A stretch of 6,768 nucleotides of DNA from Candidatus Acetothermia bacterium (lineage in GTDB: Bacteria; Bipolaricaulota; Bipolaricaulia; RBG-16-55-9; JANLFV01). Position 1 is the stretch's first letter. Every line of letters starts with the position of its first letter. The position numbers and the translations under genes were made by a program. The notes under the pieces are model-generated. The model ran no database searches. It saw nothing but the letters and a program-made list of their open reading frames with translations, and was not told where the DNA came from. Location of the stretch: positions 1 to 6,768 of the forward strand of contig JAPWVC010000071.1 in the NCBI GenBank assembly GCA_028275195.1. The letters are read 5' to 3'. Positions 5,207 through 6,768 of this stretch are shown here, piece after piece.

Positions 5207-6768
5207 CTTTGGCTTTGATCAGCTTGCGCCCCTCTTCTAGGGCTTGAGGGAGCCGCTCCAACTGGGGCCCTCCGCCCTGGGCGAACCGCGGGCTCCCGCT
5301 GCCGCTTCCTCCGACAGCTTTTGCGACCTCCCTGATGATCTCCCCGGCGTGGAACCGGCTTGTTAAGGAGTCGCTCACTTTGCAGACTAAGACCGCCCGA
5401 CCACGATCGTGCGACGCGCCGAGGAGGACAATCCCTGGCCTCAGCCCCTCTTCCAGAAGGTCGGTCAGTTGCTTTAACTCCTCAGGTGGAAGGTCGACCC
5501 GGGCGGTGAGGACCGCGAATCCCTTGAGCAGCTCGGCCTGGTGGAGGAGTTCGTCCCGGCGATAAGAGAGGAGCTGGCCTCGCAAGGCCTTCAATTCCCG
5601 CTCGAGCCTCTTCCGCTCCTCAAGGAGCTGTGCTAGCCTAGGCAAGAGTTCCCTCTCCGAGGCCCTGAGCATGGCCGCTGCCTGCACGAGGGCCGCACTC
5701 TGCTCGCCCAGGAGCCTGAGGGCCTCCGTCCCGGCCACGGCCCGAATCCTGCGGACCCCGGCGGCGATCCCCTCTTCGGAGATGATCTTGATCAGCCCGA
5801 TCTCGCCCGTCCGCCGGACATGGGTCCCGCCACAGAGCTCCCGGGAGAAGGGCTCCCCCGGGTCGCCGACGGTCACCATTCGAACCTTCTCCTTGCCCTG
5901 ATAGTCCTCGGCGAAGAGGGCCATTGCCCCCTTGGCTTTGGCCTCTTCCAGCGTTTCGTAAGAGATCGTGACCGGGAGGTCCGCCAGGACGGCCTCGTTC
6001 ATCAGCCGCTCGACCTCGCTAATCTCCTCATCAGAGAGCGGGGCAAGGTGGGTGAAGTCGAACCTCAGCTCCTCCGGGGCGACGAGCGAGCCCGCTTGGA
6101 TCCCTTGCTTGTAGCCCAGGACCCTCCGGAGGGAAGCATGCAAGAGGTGAGTGGCCGTGTGATGGCGCATGATCTTCTTTCGCCGGTCGGCATCGACCTC
6201 AAGACGGCAGCGGTCGCCGCGCACAAACTCCCCTTCCAGGACCCTGACCTTGTGCAGCGCCACGCCAGGAGGCCCGCCTCCCCTAGATCTCTCGACATTT
6301 AGGACCTCGGCCCTACCATGCCGGCTGAGGTTCGTGATGAGGCCACGATCCCCCACTTGGCCGCCGCCCTCAGCATAAAATGGCGACTCCTTGAAGAGGA
6401 AGTAGCCCTCGGCACCTCCCTTGAGGGCCTGGACCTCGGTCAGCTTGGAGTCCTCGGCGATTGCCAAATCGAAGAGCTCCTCCTCGGAGTCGAGCTTGTT
6501 CTCGCATCCCGGTCTGTAGCCTAAGAAGGCTAGCTCGAAGGAGGGCATTTCCTCGATGATCTTGTCCACGACCCTGGCGAAGCCCCCGACGACCGCCCTC
6601 TTGCTGGCCGACCGCTCCCTCTGCCGTTCCATCTCCAGCTCGAAGCCCTCCCGATCAACAGCAAATCCTCTCTCTCGAGCGATGTCCTCGACGATTTGAA
6701 TGTGGAAGCCATGTGTGTCATGAAGGAAGAACGCCTCCTCACCGGAGATGATCCGTTCGCCGCTTTTC
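5202..6768 (-). CDS. alaS: Alanine--tRNA ligase, C-terminal 521 residues (5' end off window)
   Basis: Charges tRNA-Ala and edits mischarged Ser/Gly in the cytoplasm. The frame is open to the right edge, where 45 residues before the first internal ATG (6632) still match AlaRS, so the gene extends off the window. E. coli AlaRS has 876 residues; the missing part is the class II catalytic core. Seen in order (window residue numbers): the end of the tRNA-recognition region with LHDTHGFH, where bacteria usually have LYDTYGFP; the editing-domain entry FYAEGGGQVGDRG (about 130-142); the editing zinc site HTATH (203-207, bases about 6147-6161) and CGGTH (312-316, 5820-5834); a coiled-coil stretch (about 370-405); then the C-Ala domain with its glycine loop GGSGSGSPRFAQGGG (486-500, 5268-5312). 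The loop lacks the usual RPD. The gene appears intact and functional over the part seen. Confidence 0.97.
   Translation of the reverse strand, partial: KSGERIISGEEAFFLHDTHGFHIQIVEDIARERGFAVDREGFELEMERQRERSASKRAVVGGFARVVDKIIEEMPSFELAFLGYRPGCENKLDSEEELFDLAIAEDSKLTEVQALKGGAEGYFLFKESPFYAEGGGQVGDRGLITNLSRHGRAEVLNVERSRGGGPPGVALHKVRVLEGEFVRGDRCRLEVDADRRKKIMRHHTATHLLHASLRRVLGYKQGIQAGSLVAPEELRFDFTHLAPLSDEEISEVERLMNEAVLADLPVTISYETLEEAKAKGAMALFAEDYQGKEKVRMVTVGDPGEPFSRELCGGTHVRRTGEIGLIKIISEEGIAAGVRRIRAVAGTEALRLLGEQSAALVQAAAMLRASERELLPRLAQLLEERKRLERELKALRGQLLSYRRDELLHQAELLKGFAVLTARVDLPPEELKQLTDLLEEGLRPGIVLLGASHDRGRAVLVCKVSDSLTSRFHAGEIIREVAKAVGGSGSGSPRFAQGGGPQLERLPQALEEGRKLIKAKA

Noticed and set aside
5820..6302. 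160-residue plus-strand reading frame antisense to alaS
   Set aside because: It lies wholly inside the conserved AlaRS editing domain, which explains the sequence; no ribosome site or promoter is seen.

Overview
The window is GC-rich, gene-dense bacterial DNA (roughly 60% G+C by eye, strong GAG/CTC/GCC/CGG codon preference, intergenic gaps of 3 to about 150 bases). Bacterial-type MnmG and AlaRS, Shine-Dalgarno sites of the GGAGGTGA type and sigma70-like boxes show that it is a bacterium. I cannot assign a phylum from the sequence. The style (GC-rich, compact, some almost leaderless starts) would fit a deep-branching or candidate-phylum lineage, but that is only an impression. I see no tRNA, rRNA, CRISPR array, insertion sequence or prophage.

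Layout from left to right: (1) 1-1841, minus: mnmG, the FAD enzyme that modifies U34 of tRNA, complete except for the last few C-terminal residues, which lie off the left edge. (2) 1842-1951: a divergent promoter region. (3) 1952-3872, plus: an apparent two-gene operon of tpiA (triosephosphate isomerase) and an exported protein of the 'esterase-like activity of phytase' family, which starts at TTG with its ribosome site overlapping the tpiA stop. (4) 3876-4847, minus: an unrecognised exported protein, convergent with the operon and only 3 bases from it. (5) 4848-4998: a second divergent promoter region. (6) 4999-5142, plus: a 47-residue, seven-cysteine, very acidic protein with the best promoter and ribosome site in the window. 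(7) 5160-5206: a hairpin between the convergent ends of that gene and alaS. (8) 5202-6768, minus: the C-terminal 521 residues of alaS, whose 5' part lies off the right edge.

The three recognised housekeeping functions (tRNA wobble modification, glycolysis, tRNA-Ala charging) are not linked in pathway. The points most worth following are the tiny Cys/Glu-rich protein, the unknown exported protein, the pairing of tpiA with a phytase-like exported protein, and the very short 5' leaders predicted for mnmG and tpiA. No convincing new multi-gene system is visible.
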